Assembly: GCA_964563885.1 (NCBI GenBank)
Contig: CAZLYX010000030.1
Span: 1-23,906, forward strand
DNA: 23,906 nt
Direction: 5' to 3'
Source: CAZLYX01 sp964563885
Lineage (GTDB): Bacteria > Pseudomonadota > Gammaproteobacteria > Burkholderiales > Neisseriaceae
Of this stretch, positions 22,377 through 23,906 are shown in pieces; the stretch's first letter is position 1; each line of letters starts with the position of its first letter. The translations under genes were made by a program, and so were the position numbers. Below the pieces are notes generated by a model. It did no database searches, was not told the origin of the DNA, and saw only the letters and a list, made by a program, of their open reading frames with translations.

Positions 22377-23189
22377 ATGAATAATAATCGCAAACAACGT
22401 CCCATCGGTGTGTTCGACTCTGGTGTCGGCGGCCTCACAGTCGTGCGCGCGCTAATGGAGCGCTTACCCATGGAAGATATTGTTTATTTTGGCGATACTG
22501 CGCGCGTCCCTTATGGCGTGAAATCTCGCGCTACCATTGAAACATTCAGCACCCAAATTGTTGAATTTTTATTGGAGCACGATGTTAAAGCATTGGTGAT
22601 TGCGTGCAATACGATTGCGGCGGTTGCTGGGCAAAAGATTCGCGCCATGGCGGGCGATATGCCGGTATTAGACGTGATTGCAGCTGGTGCTGAAGCAGCA
22701 CTTCAAACCACTCGTAATCATCATATCGGTATTATTGCCACCACCACCACGGTAAACAGCAATGCTTATGCTCGTGCTATTCACAGCCGCAATCCGGCCA
22801 CACGCGTTCAATCACAGGCTTGCCCATTGTTGGTGCCCTTAGTGGAAGAGGGTTGGCTCGATCATGAAGTTACCCGTTTAACCGCACGTGAATATTTAAA
22901 ACCATTACTGGCCGAAGATATTGATACCTTGGTATTAGGCTGCACACATTATCCTTTGCTTAAATCACTGATTCGCGAAGAAGCCCCTGGGGTGATGCTG
23001 GTCGATTCTGCCATTATCACCGCCGAAGCAACTGCTCAAGCGTTGGCAGCGGCTGATTTATTGAACCAAGATGTAGGTGCTGCAGATTATCGGTTTTATG
23101 TGAGCGATATACCATTGCGCTTTCAAACCATCGGCGAACGATTTTTAGGTCGAAGTTTAGATCAGGTTGAAATGGTTTGCTTGGGCTAA
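22377..23189 (+). CDS. murI: Glutamate racemase
   Basis: Makes D-glutamate for peptidoglycan by a two-cysteine mechanism. With ATG 22377 the protein has 270 residues, the normal length. It shows PIGVFDSGVGGLTV (9-22, Asp14), Cys77 in VIACNTIAA, and Cys189 with His191 in VLGCTHYPLL. The frame is open upstream to 22257 and includes ATG 22359, but those 40 extra residues do not look like MurI and the leader spans a promoter and an uptake sequence. GAGGAAG (22361-22367) lies about 9 nt before the chosen start. No terminator was seen after it. Confidence 0.95.
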   Translation: MNNNRKQRPIGVFDSGVGGLTVVRALMERLPMEDIVYFGDTARVPYGVKSRATIETFSTQIVEFLLEHDVKALVIACNTIAAVAGQKIRAMAGDMPVLDVIAAGAEAALQTTRNHHIGIIATTTTVNSNAYARAIHSRNPATRVQSQACPLLVPLVEEGWLDHEVTRLTAREYLKPLLAEDIDTLVLGCTHYPLLKSLIREEAPGVMLVDSAIITAEATAQALAAADLLNQDVGAADYRFYVSDIPLRFQTIGERFLGRSLDQVEMVCLG

Positions 23190-23409
23190 ACACCTTTAAT
23201 GATAAAACTCAGCATGATTGAATTGAAAGTAGAAAAGGAATTAAACAGGCCGATGAAATAGTTGAATTTTAGAATATGAGCATATTTTTTACAAATCTAC
23301 CATTTATCTGTGCAAACTTTAACGCATAAGACTCGTCTTAAAGACTGTATGCTGTCGATTCAATTTATGGCGTGCTATTTTTAAATTAAAGAATGAAGGA
23401 ATGTGTCAC

Positions 23410-23658
23410 ATGAAAAAATATTTTGCTCTGACTTCTGCTGTATCTGCTCTGTTGGTTTCAGGTAGCTTGATTGCTGCTCCGACTTCATCTGTTGTTAAAG
23501 ATGATGCTTATGCTTCTGCTCCTACATCTGTTGGCGTTGTTACTGAAACAACTACTCATACTATGGCCAGCGATGTTCATTCTGCTAGCGACGTTCAGAC
23601 TGATGCTGCACCAAGTGGTAAAAAAAGTAAGTCAGCTTCTAAACTCTTGTCTAAATAA
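23410..23658 (+). CDS. Small secreted protein of unknown function
   Basis: An 82-residue protein with a Sec signal peptide: MKKYF, a hydrophobic core TSAVSALLVSGSLIA and a likely cleavage near residue 23. The mature part (about 59 residues) is rich in Ser, Thr, Ala and Val, has no cysteine and ends in a lysine/serine-rich tail (SGKKSKSASKLLSK), so it is probably disordered and basic at the C-terminus. An ATG at 23401 is in frame but abuts AAGGA; ATG 23410, 9 nt away, is chosen. The signal-peptide codons contain an uptake-sequence variant (23457-23468). The gene has its own strong terminator. I do not recognise a family. Confidence 0.75.
   Translation: MKKYFALTSAVSALLVSGSLIAAPTSSVVKDDAYASAPTSVGVVTETTTHTMASDVHSASDVQTDAAPSGKKSKSASKLLSK
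23457..23468 (-). repeat. DNA uptake sequence variant (11/12) in a signal-peptide coding region
   Basis: TTCAGGTAGCTT encodes part of the hydrophobic core (Val-Ser-Gly-Ser-Leu) of the small secreted protein. Confidence 0.6.
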
Positions 23659-23673
23659 GACCGAGAGCACTAG

Positions 23674-23703
23674 CAAAAGACCTGCCAATTGGCAGGTCTT
23701 TTG
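23674..23703 (+). terminator. Terminator of the small secreted protein gene
   Basis: Perfect 13-bp arms (23674-23686, 23691-23703) with loop AATT. GACCTGCC/GGCAGGTC forms the GC-rich core and TTTT closes the right arm. It starts 15 bp after the stop codon. Confidence 0.93.
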
Positions 23704-23885
23704 TATTTGAGTACATTTTTCGTGAAAGAAACCTACGTCATAATGAAACAAAGCATGATATTTTTTTCATGAATCCAACCTCGTTTAACAAGTGACGAGT
23801 GAATAATGTATTAACAGTGGTGGTAATTTTTTATCTTATCGCAAGCTGTTAACCCTTTATCTTATATTTTAAGAAGGAATAAATT

Positions 23886-23906
23886 ATGAAGAAATTAAAC
23901 GCATTT
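23886..23906 (+). CDS. Start of a gene cut by the window edge
   Basis: ATG 23886 begins MKKLNAF, which continues past the edge. AAGGAA 6-7 nt upstream is a good Shine-Dalgarno. The basic start would fit a signal peptide, as in the preceding gene, but 7 residues are too few for a name. Upstream, TTTATCTTAT occurs twice (23830-23839 and 23856-23865), 26 bp apart. Confidence 0.6.

Noticed and set aside
1..23906. CRISPR array or transposon explanation for the repeated 12-mer
   Set aside because: Copies are scattered at irregular spacing in both orientations, are only 12 bp, and have no cas or transposase genes nearby. The uptake-sequence explanation fits better.

Overview
The window looks like a stretch of chromosomal backbone from an AT-rich member of the Neisseriaceae. 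The main evidence is a 12-mer, AGGCTACCTGAA (or its complement TTCAGGTAGCCT). It occurs 18 times exactly and 5 more times with one substitution in 23.9 kb. From memory this is the AG-eikDUS dialect of the neisserial DNA uptake sequence. Many proteins (GlyQ, GlyS, RhlE, the YihY-type protein) also read as neisserial. The composition is clearly AT-rich, unlike Eikenella, so a low-GC relative such as Snodgrassella or Vitreoscilla is more likely. That assignment is inference. I see no insertion sequence, prophage, integrase or CRISPR array.

Layout. 91-1154 (-): a PIMT-like methyltransferase and a rhodanese. 1501-2716 (+): tpiA, secG and tRNA-Leu(GAG), closed by a very long perfect hairpin. 3154-3421 (-): tRNA-Val and tRNA-Asp with a good sigma70-type promoter and a 24-bp hairpin terminator. 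3439-6302 (-): a Kef-type K+/H+ antiporter and cysE. 6527-10342: a truncated haemoglobin (+), then catalase, NfsA nitroreductase and WrbA quinone reductase (-), which together form a redox and nitrosative defence neighbourhood. 10391-11653 (+): a YihY/BrkB-family membrane protein. 11773-14873 (-): glyS and glyQ. 15021-15623 (+): an inner-membrane-anchored OmpA-domain protein. 15807-17404: divergent rsmE (-) and an inositol-monophosphatase-family gene (+). 17405-18708: a regulatory-looking region with a candidate small RNA, a small lipoprotein gene (-) with a hairpin leader, and the structured leader of rhlE. 18709-20193 (+): rhlE. 20348-22089 (-): tsaE-amiC, overlapping. 22377-23189 (+): murI. 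23410-23906 (+): a small secreted protein and the first 7 codons of another gene.

Functions. Most genes are housekeeping: glycolysis, protein export, translation, RNA processing and cell wall. Transcription units are short and often closed by hairpins made from two inverted uptake sequences, so the repeat serves both as DNA-uptake signal and as part of terminators.

The most interesting stretch is 17530-17716. An exact TATAAT lies next to an 18-bp dyad and is followed by a candidate RNA of about 105 nt. That RNA has two hairpins with C-rich loops (CCCC and CCTCCC), the second followed by seven Ts. The CCTCCC loop is complementary over 8 nt to the structured leader of rhlE. I propose this as an undescribed trans-acting small RNA; it is inferred from sequence only.
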